Source: Sporosarcina aquimarina (GTDB taxonomy: Bacteria; Bacillota; Bacilli; Bacillales_A; Planococcaceae). Taken from it: a DNA stretch of 64,000 nucleotides. The notes under the pieces were generated by a model. That model was not told the origin of the DNA and did no database searches. It saw only the letters and a list, made by a program, of their open reading frames with translations. Position 1 is the stretch's first letter, and every line of letters begins with the position of its first letter. Positions 26,778-36,470 of the stretch are shown piece by piece. The DNA is taken from the NCBI RefSeq assembly GCF_023715615.1, contig NZ_JAMBOM010000003.1, forward strand, positions 124,001 through 188,000. The letters are read 5' to 3'. The translations under genes were made by a program, and so were the position numbers.

Positions 26778-27503
26778 CTAGACATTTACCATTTCTAAGA
26801 ACTGTCGAGTTCTTTCATTGGTAGAGTGGTTAAAGAATGTATCAGGGTCTGCGTCTTCAATGATGACCCCTTCGTTCAACATGATGACGCGATCTGCGAC
26901 TTCTTTGGCAAACTTCATCTCATGGGTAACAACAACCATCGTCATTCCTTCGTCTGCCAAGTCTTTCATTACTTGCAGGACTTCCCCTACCAACTCAGGA
27001 TCCAGTGCAGACGTCGGCTCGTCAAACAGCAACGCTTTCGGCTCCATTGCAAGTGCTCGTGCAATCGCAACACGTTGCTTTTGTCCACCTGATAGCTTAT
27101 TAGGATAGACATCTGCCTTATCAGACAGACCCACTTTACCCAGAATTTCAAGGGCTGTTGTTTTAGCCTTCGATTTGGCTACTTTTTTGACCATGATTGG
27201 CGCTTCCATCACATTTTCAAGCACCGTCTTATGAGGGAACAAGTTGAAATGCTGAAACACCATTCCCACTTCTGCCCTGACTTTTGAAAGATCGTCTTTT
27301 TTCTGATTCACCCGTTTTCCGTCAATCGTAATGACACCTTCATTGGTCAATTCCAAGAAATTCAAGCACCTAAGGAATGTACTTTTCCCTGATCCACTGA
27401 CACCTACTAGAACAACAACTTCACCTGGATGAACTTCCATATCGATTCCTTTTAAAACTTCAAGTTTTCCAAATGATTTATGAACGTTTTCAGCTTTAAT
27501 CAT
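26778..27503 (-). CDS. Polar amino acid ABC transporter, ATP-binding protein (GlnQ-like)
   Basis: 241 aa ATPase. Walker [11 protein letters not shown]-loop [12 protein letters not shown], signature LSGGQKQR, Walker [13 protein letters not shown] and switch His in VVTHEM. Typical of the GlnQ/HisP group. An earlier in-frame ATG overlaps the permease stop (TAATG) and is possible; the chosen start ([13 protein letters not shown]) matches where family members begin. Third gene of a binding protein-permease-ATPase operon. Confidence 0.92.
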   Translation of the reverse strand: MIKAENVHKSFGKLEVLKGIDMEVHPGEVVVLVGVSGSGKSTFLRCLNFLELTNEGVITIDGKRVNQKKDDLSKVRAEVGMVFQHFNLFPHKTVLENVMEAPIMVKKVAKSKAKTTALEILGKVGLSDKADVYPNKLSGGQKQRVAIARALAMEPKALLFDEPTSALDPELVGEVLQVMKDLADEGMTMVVVTHEMKFAKEVADRVIMLNEGVIIEDADPDTFFNHSTNERTRQFLEMVNV

Positions 27504-27517
27504 CGTATCTGCCCCCA

Positions 27518-28189
27518 TTATTTATCCACATCCAATTTGTTTTCGTACCACTTCAGTAACGCAGTGAAAATTAGGACGAGAATAAGATAGTAAAGACCGA
27601 CTACGAGAAACGTTTCAAATTGCTTGAAGTTAGAGGCTGCGACACGATTGGCAACACCGAACAACTCAGATACACCGATTACGTAGACTAACGAAGAGTC
27701 TTTCAATGTAATGATGAACTGATTACCTAGTGGCGGAATGGCGCGTCGCAATGCTTGTGGAAATACAATACGTCTCATTGTTTGAGAGCGATTCATCCCT
27801 AATGCAAGACTTGCTTCTCGCTGACCTCGGTCAATTCCTTGAATCGATCCGCGGAAGATTTCCGCAATATACGCACCATTATGGACACCTAGGGCAATTG
27901 CTCCTGCCCAAAAGTTTTCTAGTACGATGATTGAAGTAATTCCAAAATAGAGGAACATGATCTGTACAATCAATGGAGTTCCTCTAATCAGGGTGATATA
28001 TAAGTTTGCGATGGTTTGCAAAATTTTTGAGTGAGAAATCTTCATTAGTGCGAAAATAATCCCAAGAATCGTTCCTATAACTACTGCGATCGCTGTAATT
28101 TCAATGGTCAAAAGCCCTGCTTCTAAAAAACCTTTATAAGTTTGCATGAATACTTCATAGAAGGTTACGAATAACTCAGGCACCGGCAC
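27518..28189 (-). CDS. Polar amino acid ABC transporter, permease
   Basis: 223 aa, about five transmembrane helices, His/Glu/Gln/Arg permease type. The cytoplasmic EAA-like loop is [25 protein letters not shown], with upstream [18 protein letters not shown] typical of the family. The start is GTG with GGAAAG upstream. The stop overlaps the ATPase gene by one base if its first ATG is used. Confidence 0.92.
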   Translation of the reverse strand: MPVPELFVTFYEVFMQTYKGFLEAGLLTIEITAIAVVIGTILGIIFALMKISHSKILQTIANLYITLIRGTPLIVQIMFLYFGITSIIVLENFWAGAIALGVHNGAYIAEIFRGSIQGIDRGQREASLALGMNRSQTMRRIVFPQALRRAIPPLGNQFIITLKDSSLVYVIGVSELFGVANRVAASNFKQFETFLVVGLYYLILVLIFTALLKWYENKLDVDK

Positions 28190-28222
28190 ACCAACTTTCC
28201 ATTATATAGGCGCGAAGTTCAT

Positions 28223-29059
28223 TCATTCTAATAACTCGACACCTTCCAAGTCAATGTCAAGAAGGTCACGACCAAACCACTTATCTGAAATCTCTTTGTA
28301 CGTTCCATCATCAATAAGTGCTTGAAGTGCTTCATCCAATGCTTTTGTCAATTCAGGATTGTCCTTGTTCACAGCAATCGATGGTTGTTCTACCCACATC
28401 GGTTTTCCGACTTCCTTCACTTCAAAACCATTATCGATTGCTTCATACCCAACGATATCCGCAGTGATAACTGCATCTAGACGTCCTTTTACTGTCAAAT
28501 CTTTAAGCGCTACTACGTCACTACTATAGTACTGGACGTTATCGGATAATTCTTTTGCAGGCGCTTCGTACGTGGACTGTGCAACGACACCAATTTTCTT
28601 GCCATCAAGATCGTCCGGACCTTTGACCTCATCATTATCTTTTGCAACAAAAATCATTCCGCCTGAATAGTAGTAGGGTTCTGTGAAGTCTGCTTGTTTT
28701 GCACGTTCTTTCGTATATGCCATCGAACCGATAATAGCATCAAACTTCTTACCAACTAGCCCCTGTAAGATTGTTTCAAATGGATTTGTTACCGGATTCG
28801 GTTCCAGGTCCATCTTTTCAGCAAGCGCATTTCCGATTTCAATATCAAAACCTGTCAGTTCTCCGCCTTCTTCAAAACTAAACGGCTTATATACACCACT
28901 TGCCGCAAATGTAAACTTCCCTTTTTTAACTAAGTCGTAGCCGGCATCCCCAGAATCGCCAGCACTTCCAGACGACTTATCATCGTCCTCTTTCCCGCAT
29001 GCTGCAAGTAACAAAACCGTTACAGCAAGCATCCATAACATCATCTTCAATTTTCCCAT
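28223..29059 (-). CDS. Polar amino acid ABC transporter, substrate-binding lipoprotein
   Basis: 278 aa. Signal peptide with lipobox LLLAACG (Cys21), a Ser/Gly/Asp-rich linker, then a family-3 solute-binding domain: FTFAASGVYKPFSFEE, LTGFDIEIGNALAEKM, DAIIGSMAYTKERAKQADFTEPYYYSG. These fit Arg/Gln/Cys-type binders; the ligand cannot be fixed. Heads the operon with the permease and ATPase. The 386-base gap upstream (to mgtE) is AT-rich; I saw no riboswitch and no strong promoter in it. Confidence 0.92.
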   Translation of the reverse strand: MGKLKMMLWMLAVTVLLLAACGKEDDDKSSGSAGDSGDAGYDLVKKGKFTFAASGVYKPFSFEEGGELTGFDIEIGNALAEKMDLEPNPVTNPFETILQGLVGKKFDAIIGSMAYTKERAKQADFTEPYYYSGGMIFVAKDNDEVKGPDDLDGKKIGVVAQSTYEAPAKELSDNVQYYSSDVVALKDLTVKGRLDAVITADIVGYEAIDNGFEVKEVGKPMWVEQPSIAVNKDNPELTKALDEALQALIDDGTYKEISDKWFGRDLLDIDLEGVELLE

Positions 29060-29469
29060 TCTATGAAACTCCCCTTTTGTGTTAGCCTATTGGCTATTTT
29101 TTGTGCTCTCTATTGCACTTTCCCTAGTAAAATTCATTTAAACATGAAAATTACAAAATCCGTAATGAAACTGTAATATTAATTCATAATTGCATAGTTT
29201 CTCTCCTTTCCCCCCTTGGCTTGTATTCATAAATCCAATACAGTGGAAATAGTGTTCTAGTAATCGATTACTTATTCACGTTAGATAATCCTCCTTTGAA
29301 AATGTAGGTTGTTCTATTAAAACACAAATTGACTGATAAATGAATTTTTATTCCGTTTTTTGAATAACCGCCTATTTGGATAGTAGTTAATTTGTTTCCT
29401 TTTCACCTAGAACGGGCATAAGCATTAGTAAATCTGAATGATGGCATGAGCAAATATGAGGTGATTGAC

Positions 29470-30852
29470 TTGGCGTTGCTACATAAAGAGAAAAAGAAAG
29501 GGACTTTAGACAAAGTACAGTTGGAGAGAGCCATAATCAGGGTTCTTAACGAAGGAAAGAAAGATACATTTCATGAAATCATTAATGCATTAGAAAAGTA
29601 CGAGATTGCTTCCCAGTATAAGGAACTACCTAAAAAGCGAAAATCATTATTTTTGGAATGGCTTTCTATTCAAGAGCTCACCGAATTACTGCGCTATCTT
29701 AGTAAAGATGAACAACTCTCTGTACTAGAAAGGATTGGACCTGATCGCTCTACTGAAATTTTACATAAGATGCAAAATAACGATTTAGCCTTTTTATTGA
29801 CCGGACTTTCTAAGGGGAAAATTGATGAATTAATTGCTAAAATGCGGCGTGAAGAATTGGACTCCATTCTCCATATTATGGACTATCCACCTAAAACGGC
29901 GGGGCGCGTCATGACTAACCGTTTTATATCCATTTCTCCGCAACTCTCCGTTATCGATGCTGAACAAAAACTTAAAACGTTCGAAAACCTAGCTCACTTT
30001 ATCAATTACTTGTACGTAGTAGATGAAGACCAGCGACTGATTGGGCTAGTCACCTTCAGAGATTTATTGCTTGCTGATGATGATCAGCGTATAGCTGATA
30101 TTATGAGGACAGAGCCCATCCAAGTGGATGTGCTCACTAAACAGGAAGACGTTGCCAAACTGATTGGAAGATACGATTTCGATGCTATCCCTGTCACAAC
30201 AGGTGATCATGTATTAGTCGGAACCATCTCTGGTGATCAAGTGCTTGACATCGTTGTCCGTGAAGCAGACGAAGATATTGAAATGTTGCTGGCTTCAGGT
30301 AAGTCCATAGACTTCCATACAAAACCCTTAGTTGCCGCTCGTCGCAGATTGCCCTGGCTGATTTTACTATTATTCATAGGACTAGTATCTGGCAGTATCA
30401 TTTCGAAGTTTGAAGAGACATTAAACGCGGTTGTCGCCCTCGCATTTTTCATGCCTATGATTGCTGGAATGACAGGTAATACAGGTACGCAGTCGTTAGC
30501 TGTGGTTGTACGTGGATTGGCATCTGAAGAAATGTCATGGAAAAAAACACTTAAGTTAGTGATGCGGGAAATTGTTGTAGGAATTGTCATCGGGATCACC
30601 TGCGGCTTGCTCATTGCAATCATCGCATTCTTTTGGCAAGGAAGTATGGTCCTTGGCTTTGTTGTCGGTGTTTCCCTTCTTTCGACACTCATTATCGGAA
30701 CCATCGCCGGCACGATAATCCCACTGCTCCTTAATAGATTCAATGTCGATCCGGCCGTTGCTTCTGGGCCTCTGATTACTACTTTAAATGATATATTATC
30801 CTTACTTATTTACTTCGGTATCGCAACAATGTTTCTAACGCAATTGAGTTAA
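29470..30852 (+). CDS. mgtE: Magnesium transporter MgtE
   Basis: About 460 aa. MgtE N-domain (about 10-120), paired CBS domains (about 125-260) that act as Mg2+ sensors, a connecting helix and five transmembrane helices with the pore motif GNTGTQSLAVVVRGL. Start uncertain: TTG is chosen because GAGGTG lies six bases upstream; an in-frame ATG at 29446 has no ribosome site. No M-box riboswitch was recognised in the upstream gap. Confidence 0.92.
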   Translation: MALLHKEKKKGTLDKVQLERAIIRVLNEGKKDTFHEIINALEKYEIASQYKELPKKRKSLFLEWLSIQELTELLRYLSKDEQLSVLERIGPDRSTEILHKMQNNDLAFLLTGLSKGKIDELIAKMRREELDSILHIMDYPPKTAGRVMTNRFISISPQLSVIDAEQKLKTFENLAHFINYLYVVDEDQRLIGLVTFRDLLLADDDQRIADIMRTEPIQVDVLTKQEDVAKLIGRYDFDAIPVTTGDHVLVGTISGDQVLDIVVREADEDIEMLLASGKSIDFHTKPLVAARRRLPWLILLLFIGLVSGSIISKFEETLNAVVALAFFMPMIAGMTGNTGTQSLAVVVRGLASEEMSWKKTLKLVMREIVVGIVIGITCGLLIAIIAFFWQGSMVLGFVVGVSLLSTLIIGTIAGTIIPLLLNRFNVDPAVASGPLITTLNDILSLLIYFGIATMFLTQLS

Positions 30853-30856
30853 CGGC

Positions 30857-30898
30857 AAAAGTCCACGCATCCCATATATAAAGGATGTGTGGACTTTT
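30857..30898. terminator. Bidirectional terminator between mgtE and the Rossmann gene
   Basis: AAAAGTCCACGCATCC / GGATGTGTGGACTTTT, about 16 bp with one G-U, flanked by T-rich ends on both strands. Confidence 0.85.
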
Positions 30899-30907
30899 AA
30901 AAGAATA

Positions 30908-31525
30908 TTAGTATGCGATTCCTACTCGAACACGGAGATGATTGCATGCAACTAACTCATTCTCTGCGAAGTGTGCGGTGTCTCCGGTAGAAATTTGTTT
31001 TCCATCCACAGGCAACCAGTTGTCCAATGTCCGGTAGGTTCCTGTAATTTCTCCATCCGGTAAATAGGTTGGGCAAACGATGGTCCAGTGCAAGTCGGAA
31101 ACTGACAGCGCTCGATACGCAGCATGATGCTCCTCTGCAGCTGTTGTCAGTTTCCGATTGGAATCTCCCGCTTCATAACGAAGTCGTTCGGGGTCTATCC
31201 GGCTTTGCAAAATGCCAGCGGTACCAATCGTTAGAATCCTCTTTATCTGTTCATTTCTCATAGCCTCAATCATGTGAGGAGTCGCTTCGCTCAGTGTAGT
31301 TGTTTTATCTGTACCCAGGGCACTCACCACAGCCTCACTACCAAGGATAGTCGTAGCAATTGCAGGTTGTTCTTTTGCATCACCTTGAATCACAGTCAAG
31401 TTAGGGTGAACAGGTAGCTTCTCAGGGTTTCGTGCTAGGGCAGTTACGTGATGTCCGCCATCTAGCAACCTATGTAACAAAAGCGTCCCTACACGGCCCG
31501 TTCCACCGAATAAAGCAATTCTCAT
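30908..31525 (-). CDS. NAD(P)-binding Rossmann (NmrA/SDR-a5-like) protein
   Basis: 205 aa atypical SDR. Cofactor loop FGGTGRVGTLLLHRLL at the N-terminus, followed by VTALARNPEKL, VIQGDAKE and VVSALGTDKTT, as in YwnB/biliverdin-reductase-like and NAD(P)H-binding proteins. No YxxxK catalytic motif is evident, so it may bind cofactor as a sensor or reduce an unknown substrate. Start overlaps the stop of the CoA-transferase gene by four bases, so they form an operon. Confidence 0.8.
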   Translation of the reverse strand: MRIALFGGTGRVGTLLLHRLLDGGHHVTALARNPEKLPVHPNLTVIQGDAKEQPAIATTILGSEAVVSALGTDKTTTLSEATPHMIEAMRNEQIKRILTIGTAGILQSRIDPERLRYEAGDSNRKLTTAAEEHHAAYRALSVSDLHWTIVCPTYLPDGEITGTYRTLDNWLPVDGKQISTGDTAHFAENELVACNHLRVRVGIAY

Positions 31526-33042
31526 GATTTAGCCACTTCTTCCTTCGAACTCCGCATTGTGCCTGTTTCCGATAAACGAATATGCCAGCTCAACGCTTTC
31601 TCAAGAATATGGGGGGTATGTCCACCTCGAAGTGCTGCTTCTTCATAGTATGCCCAAAGCTCCTTGCGATACGAAGGATGTGCACAACGGTTAATAATTA
31701 GTTCCACACGCTCTTTTGGTGCAAGCCCACGTAAATCTGCATAACCTTGTTCCGTGACTAGAATATCCACGTCGTGCTCCGTATGATCGACATGGGAAAC
31801 AAATGGTACACAACTTGAAATTGCACCCTTTTTCGCTAGAGACTTAGTCACAAAAATAGCCAAACGAGCATTCCGTGCAAAATCTCCTGACCCGCCAATC
31901 CCATTCATCATTTTAGTTCCAGTCACATGTGTAGAGTTGACGTTCCCATAAATATCAAATTCGAGAGCTGTGTTAATGGAAATTGTTCCGAGTCGGCGAA
32001 TGAGTTCCGGGTGATTCGAAATTTCTTGAGGACGCATAACAATTTTCTCTTTATAAAAAGGTAGGTTATTTCTTAAAATATCCATACGTTCTTCAGTTAC
32101 AGTAATCGACGTGCACGATGCAGATTTCACTTTTCCAGCGTCAATGAGTTCAAACACAGAGTCTTGCAGGACTTCGGAATAGACCTCTAAATTTTCAAAT
32201 TCAGAATCTAACAAACCATGAAGGACTGCATTCGCTTGCGAACCAATTCCTGATTGCAAAGGCGCTAATTCTTTCGTCAACCTGCCTGCAGTAATCTCAG
32301 ATCGTAAAAATTGAAGCAAATGTCCAGCCATCACTTCCGTCTCTTCGTCTGGTTCATCGATTGTCGAAAACGAATCATATTCTTTCGTTAACACAATTCC
32401 GATTATCTTATCAGGGTCAACAGGAATTCCATAAGTTCCAATCCGCTCATCTGGATGAGTCAATGGAATCGGCTCACGATCCCCTAACACACCTGGATCG
32501 TAAATATCATGTACACCCTCCCACTCTTCAGAATGGGCAACGTTGATTTCTACTATTATAGACTTCGCATGTTCTGCAAAGACCAAAGAATTCCCAATTG
32601 AAGTGGAAGGTATAATTGAACCATCTTCCGTAATTGCAACCGCTTCCAGAACTGCAATATCTACTTCAGGTAACACACCGCCCCGGATCAGCTCAGATGT
32701 ATTAGACAAATGATGATCGACAAATAACAAATCCCCATTATTAATCCCTTTACGCATCGTAGCATCTGCCTGAAAAGGTAGCCTCTTATTCACAATTCCC
32801 GCTTCTGTAAAAAGTTTATCAATATCATGACCTAACGAAGCACCTGTAAATACATTTACTTTAAAAGTCTCTGTTTGAGCTCGCTTTACGAGTGCTTCTG
32901 GAATGGCTTTTGCGTCACCTGCACGTGTAAAACCGCTTAAGCCAAGTGTCATTCCGTCCAGAATCCAAGATGCAGCCTCTTCTGCCGATACCACTTTCTG
33001 TTTTAATGATTCCCGTCTAATTCTGTCCAACTGTCCATCCAT
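31522..33042 (-). CDS. Acetyl-CoA hydrolase/transferase (succinyl-CoA:acetate CoA-transferase type)
   Basis: 506 aa of the Cat1/AarC family. Catalytic Glu is expected in the ALEFDIYGNVNSTHV segment, which forms the glutamyl-CoA thioester; GIGGSGDFARNA and the C-terminal TEQGYADLRGL/RCAHPSYR blocks are diagnostic. The enzyme moves CoA between succinate and acetate and could use acetate or bypass succinyl-CoA synthetase. AAGGAG precedes ATG. Confidence 0.9.
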   Translation of the reverse strand: MDGQLDRIRRESLKQKVVSAEEAASWILDGMTLGLSGFTRAGDAKAIPEALVKRAQTETFKVNVFTGASLGHDIDKLFTEAGIVNKRLPFQADATMRKGINNGDLLFVDHHLSNTSELIRGGVLPEVDIAVLEAVAITEDGSIIPSTSIGNSLVFAEHAKSIIVEINVAHSEEWEGVHDIYDPGVLGDREPIPLTHPDERIGTYGIPVDPDKIIGIVLTKEYDSFSTIDEPDEETEVMAGHLLQFLRSEITAGRLTKELAPLQSGIGSQANAVLHGLLDSEFENLEVYSEVLQDSVFELIDAGKVKSASCTSITVTEERMDILRNNLPFYKEKIVMRPQEISNHPELIRRLGTISINTALEFDIYGNVNSTHVTGTKMMNGIGGSGDFARNARLAIFVTKSLAKKGAISSCVPFVSHVDHTEHDVDILVTEQGYADLRGLAPKERVELIINRCAHPSYRKELWAYYEEAALRGGHTPHILEKALSWHIRLSETGTMRSSKEEVAKS

Positions 33043-33271
33043 TTCCGACAGCTCCTTAATGTTATAGTCTTAGATGATTTCTGATCTTTCAGTGTAAATA
33101 GTTATATGTAAGCCGATATAATCATTGCATATCTGTTCATCTTATATGATACCTTCGCCACCAATTCACTGCAACCTGTCTAAAGATGTGTCTAAAAAAC
33201 GAGAACTATTTGTAAATTCCAATGTAACAGATAAGTTTATCTCGAAATGGCTAGAAGGTCCAAAGGTGCAG

Positions 33272-33280
33272 TGCTATAAT
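33272..33280 (+). promoter_or_regulatory. Extended -10 promoter upstream of the PAS-GGDEF-EAL gene
   Basis: TGCTATAAT, a TGn extended -10 with perfect TATAAT, about 107 bases before the start. No good -35 at normal spacing. The rest of the 344-base gap (33043-33386) shows no gene or other structure. Confidence 0.45.
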
Positions 33281-33386
33281 CGTATCATAAGTACTAGGCA
33301 CTTTTACTCAATCATTAACATATATCTCATATTCAAAAACCATTACCCGTCCTAAGTGAAATTCACCTAGTACAAGAAAGGATTCC

Positions 33387-35813
33387 GTGACTATGGTGTT
33401 AACAGATGCTCAAAATATACCCTCACTAACAAGACTTCTCGATGAAAAATTCTGTGTGTCCATAACAGATACGAACGGCAAGATTACGTATGTCAACAAA
33501 CATTTCTGCGAACTGACTCAGTTTAATCCAGAAGAGCTGATTGGGTACACGTATGAGGTATTGTCTCCGAGTCATGATCCTCAAATGGTATTTGAGGAGA
33601 TGAACCTTAACGATGATGAAGAGCCCATTAAGCAACTAATCGTAAAGGGTGTTGCAAAGGACTTAACTCCTTATTGGGTCAGAGCTATAGTAGTACCTGT
33701 CATCAACGAAGAGCAAGAGACTACCCACTATATTTCCATTGATTCGGACATTACGGAAGAACACCTGACTTCCCAAAAATATGATGAAACATTGAAAGTG
33801 TTACATAATTTAGAGTCTGCACTGGATCATGCCTCCGTCATTGCAGTTACTGATGCTGCGGGTGTAATCAAGTATGTAAACCCTAAATTTTGTGAACTCT
33901 CCAAGTATGCAGAAGAAGAGTTGTTAGGAAAGACACACCGAATCATCAACTCTAACTTTCACCCTAAAGAATTTTTCGAAAACATGTGGAAAACGATTCA
34001 AGGGGGTGAAGTTTGGAGGGGTGAAGTAAAAAACAAAGCTAAGGATGGATCCTATTACTGGATGAACACAACAATCGTTCCTTTTTCAAACGATGGCGGA
34101 AAACCCTATGAATATATCTCCATCCGAACTGATATCACTGCACGGATTGAGGCGGAGCAAGCGCTGGAAACTGCACTAAAAAATGATTTTCGGACGACCG
34201 TTAAAAATTTACAGAATGCAATTTTCAAATATGAAGCTGATGATAATGGACGGATTTTCATCACTCTATTGGAAGGGCAAATTTGTGAAAAATTAGGGCT
34301 AACGCGCAAGTTGATAAATGCTAGAGACGATTCCAATCCTTTTGGAAAAGAGGTACTCCAACAACTACGTCCCTACGCATATGAAGCCCTAAATGGGAAC
34401 CCTTGCCAATTTGAACTCGATTACTTAAACCATTCATTTATCATTTATTTGTCTCCTGTACGCGAAGATGGTGCTGTAATCGAAGTTGTAGGAACGTGTG
34501 TGGAGATTACAGAGCGGAAAAAGGCAGAAAAACTTGTTGAACATATGGCTTTCTATGACGCCTTGACTGGCCTCCCGAATCGAAGATTGTTTAAGTCGCA
34601 AGTCAACGAAACCATCAAATTGTCTGCGGACGACTTTTCCATCATGTATCTAGATTTGGATCGCTTCAAAAACATAAACGATTCTCTAGGTCATTTCATT
34701 GGCGACGAAGTGCTGAAAGCCGTTGCCGATCGACTTTCCCTTTGTCTTGGACCGAATGATTTAGCTTGTCGTCTCGCTGGTGATGAATTCGTCCTCATGA
34801 TTAGAGAAACTGATAAAGACTTAGTAAACGACATGGCGCTGCGTATCATCGAAGAGATTTCGAATTCCTATACATTTAAATCGATTGAAGTGTACATCAC
34901 TCCAAGCATAGGAATTAGTCGTTTTCCATTTGATGGTGAGGATTATGACACTCTCCTTCGCAATGCAGATACAGCATTATTTCTTGCAAAAGAACAAGGA
35001 AAGAGCACTCATCGATTCTTCACTCAAGAATTGAACAATGACATGATTGAGAAAACATTACTCGAGATGGATTTACGTCAAGCAATCAGTCGAAATGAAA
35101 TAGAACTCCATTATCAACCACAATACGATATGAAAACAGGAACCCTGACAGGCGTTGAAGCGTTATCGCGATGGAATCACTCTCAGAAAGGATTGATCTC
35201 CCCGGGACAATTCATTCCTATTGCTGAAGAAAGCGGCCTAATTCTACCGATTGGATTATGGGTGTTGGAAACTGCATGTGCTCAAGCAAAGCAGTGGCAA
35301 GAACGGGGATTTCCAAACATACGCATGAGTGTAAACGTTTCGATTCGCCAATTCAAACAGCCTACTTTCATCAACAATGTTCTCCGAGTGCTAAAAAAGA
35401 CTGGATTAGACCCTTCTTATTTAAACATTGAGATTACTGAAAGCATGACGACGGATGTGGACTATTCACAAAAGATTTTGCAGCGACTGCATACCGAGGG
35501 AATCCACGTCAGTATTGATGATTTTGGGACAGGGTATTCATCGTTAAGTTATTTAAGTAAATTTCCGATTACCCATTTAAAGATCGATCAAATTTTCTTG
35601 CAAGATCTCAGTAGTAGCAACACTGCGATTATCAAAACCATTATTGAACTTGCAAAAAACTTGAACATCGATGTTATCGCTGAAGGAGTTGAAACAGATG
35701 AGCAGGCCTCATTCCTAAGTACGCTTCGCTGTGATGAGGTCCAAGGATTTCTTTACTCCCGCCCTTTGCCGAAGCTGGAAATTGAGAAACTTCTACAAAC
35801 AGTCTCTGCTTAA
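33387..35813 (+). CDS. PAS-PAS-GGDEF-EAL cyclic-di-GMP signalling protein
   Basis: 808 aa, soluble. Two PAS domains with PAC-like ends (about 15-130 and 142-255), a third PAS-like stretch (about 265-380), GGDEF domain (about 382-545) and EAL domain (about 555-805). The synthase active site reads RLAGDEF (464-468, AGDEF variant). The EAL domain keeps GVEALSRW, NIEITES, DDFGTGYSS, KIDQIFL and AEGVET, so c-di-GMP hydrolysis looks likely; synthase activity is uncertain. No membrane segments, so it responds to a cytosolic signal. Start GTG; an ATG two codons later is equally possible. Confidence 0.93.
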   Translation: MTMVLTDAQNIPSLTRLLDEKFCVSITDTNGKITYVNKHFCELTQFNPEELIGYTYEVLSPSHDPQMVFEEMNLNDDEEPIKQLIVKGVAKDLTPYWVRAIVVPVINEEQETTHYISIDSDITEEHLTSQKYDETLKVLHNLESALDHASVIAVTDAAGVIKYVNPKFCELSKYAEEELLGKTHRIINSNFHPKEFFENMWKTIQGGEVWRGEVKNKAKDGSYYWMNTTIVPFSNDGGKPYEYISIRTDITARIEAEQALETALKNDFRTTVKNLQNAIFKYEADDNGRIFITLLEGQICEKLGLTRKLINARDDSNPFGKEVLQQLRPYAYEALNGNPCQFELDYLNHSFIIYLSPVREDGAVIEVVGTCVEITERKKAEKLVEHMAFYDALTGLPNRRLFKSQVNETIKLSADDFSIMYLDLDRFKNINDSLGHFIGDEVLKAVADRLSLCLGPNDLACRLAGDEFVLMIRETDKDLVNDMALRIIEEISNSYTFKSIEVYITPSIGISRFPFDGEDYDTLLRNADTALFLAKEQGKSTHRFFTQELNNDMIEKTLLEMDLRQAISRNEIELHYQPQYDMKTGTLTGVEALSRWNHSQKGLISPGQFIPIAEESGLILPIGLWVLETACAQAKQWQERGFPNIRMSVNVSIRQFKQPTFINNVLRVLKKTGLDPSYLNIEITESMTTDVDYSQKILQRLHTEGIHVSIDDFGTGYSSLSYLSKFPITHLKIDQIFLQDLSSSNTAIIKTIIELAKNLNIDVIAEGVETDEQASFLSTLRCDEVQGFLYSRPLPKLEIEKLLQTVSA

Positions 35814-35843
35814 AAAGCCAGCCCACTATGCGGGCTGGCTTTT
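35812..35843. terminator. Bidirectional terminator after the GGDEF-EAL gene
   Basis: AGCCAGCCC / GGGCTGGCT stem with a 7-base loop, flanked by AAAAA and TTTC, between convergent genes. Confidence 0.85.
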
Positions 35844-35845
35844 CT

Positions 35846-36451
35846 TCATTCATAGCGATAAATCAATATACGTTCATCCTCATTGTCCATTGACAGTATA
35901 GGGATGGGTATTTCTTCGATTCGTTCAAAAGGAGTTTGTTCTTCCAAAAAGTACACGAAGGCATTCGTAGGATAATAAAGGACGATATCTACCTGTCGCT
36001 CATAACGGTCAACAGAATCTAATACATTGCGAATGACTGTCTGGAAAACCTCCACTGAAAACGGATTGAAAAAGTAGAAGACGTTTTGTCTAGCTTGAAT
36101 GGGATACGTCTCTGCAGTAGTTTGTTCAAATTCAATAGAGCCGCGAAATCGTTTCTGTGAAGCTCGAAAATCCGCGAGATTGACAAACGCTTCTTGCAGC
36201 AAACGTCCATTCAAGTCGACTCCCGTAACGATGCTTCCAAAGCGATACGCGCTATAGATAGGGACCCTTCCTTTGCCGCATCCGAAATCTACAAGATGAT
36301 CCGTGGAACGTAGAGGATAGATTTCAAACAAGGCGTCCAATACGCTATACGGCGTCGCTTCATAGCGGTTATAATGCGCTGAACTTTGTAAGATCTCAAT
36401 TGTGCCTTCTGTACGGATACGAAGGATTTTGTCCATTTCTTGATCGGTCAT
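35846..36451 (-). CDS. Class I SAM-dependent methyltransferase
   Basis: 201 aa. Motif I is LVDFGCGKGRV (about 53-63) and motif II GVDLN (about 77-81); NVFYFFNPF is in the position of motif IV. The fold is a small Rossmann methyltransferase. Substrate unknown. GGGAGGGTGAGG precedes ATG. It is next to the CorA-like gene, 19 bases downstream, on the same strand and possibly cotranscribed. Confidence 0.83.
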   Translation of the reverse strand: MTDQEMDKILRIRTEGTIEILQSSAHYNRYEATPYSVLDALFEIYPLRSTDHLVDFGCGKGRVPIYSAYRFGSIVTGVDLNGRLLQEAFVNLADFRASQKRFRGSIEFEQTTAETYPIQARQNVFYFFNPFSVEVFQTVIRNVLDSVDRYERQVDIVLYYPTNAFVYFLEEQTPFERIEEIPIPILSMDNEDERILIYRYE

Positions 36452-36470
36452 TCCTCACCCTCCCTTTCAT

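Noticed and set aside
29060..29445. M-box riboswitch before mgtE
   Set aside because: Looked for the conserved M-box motifs and saw none; no convincing riboswitch structure.
33125..33355. 76-aa plus-strand ORF upstream of the GGDEF-EAL gene
   Set aside because: No ribosome site, no recognisable domain and it overlaps the likely promoter.
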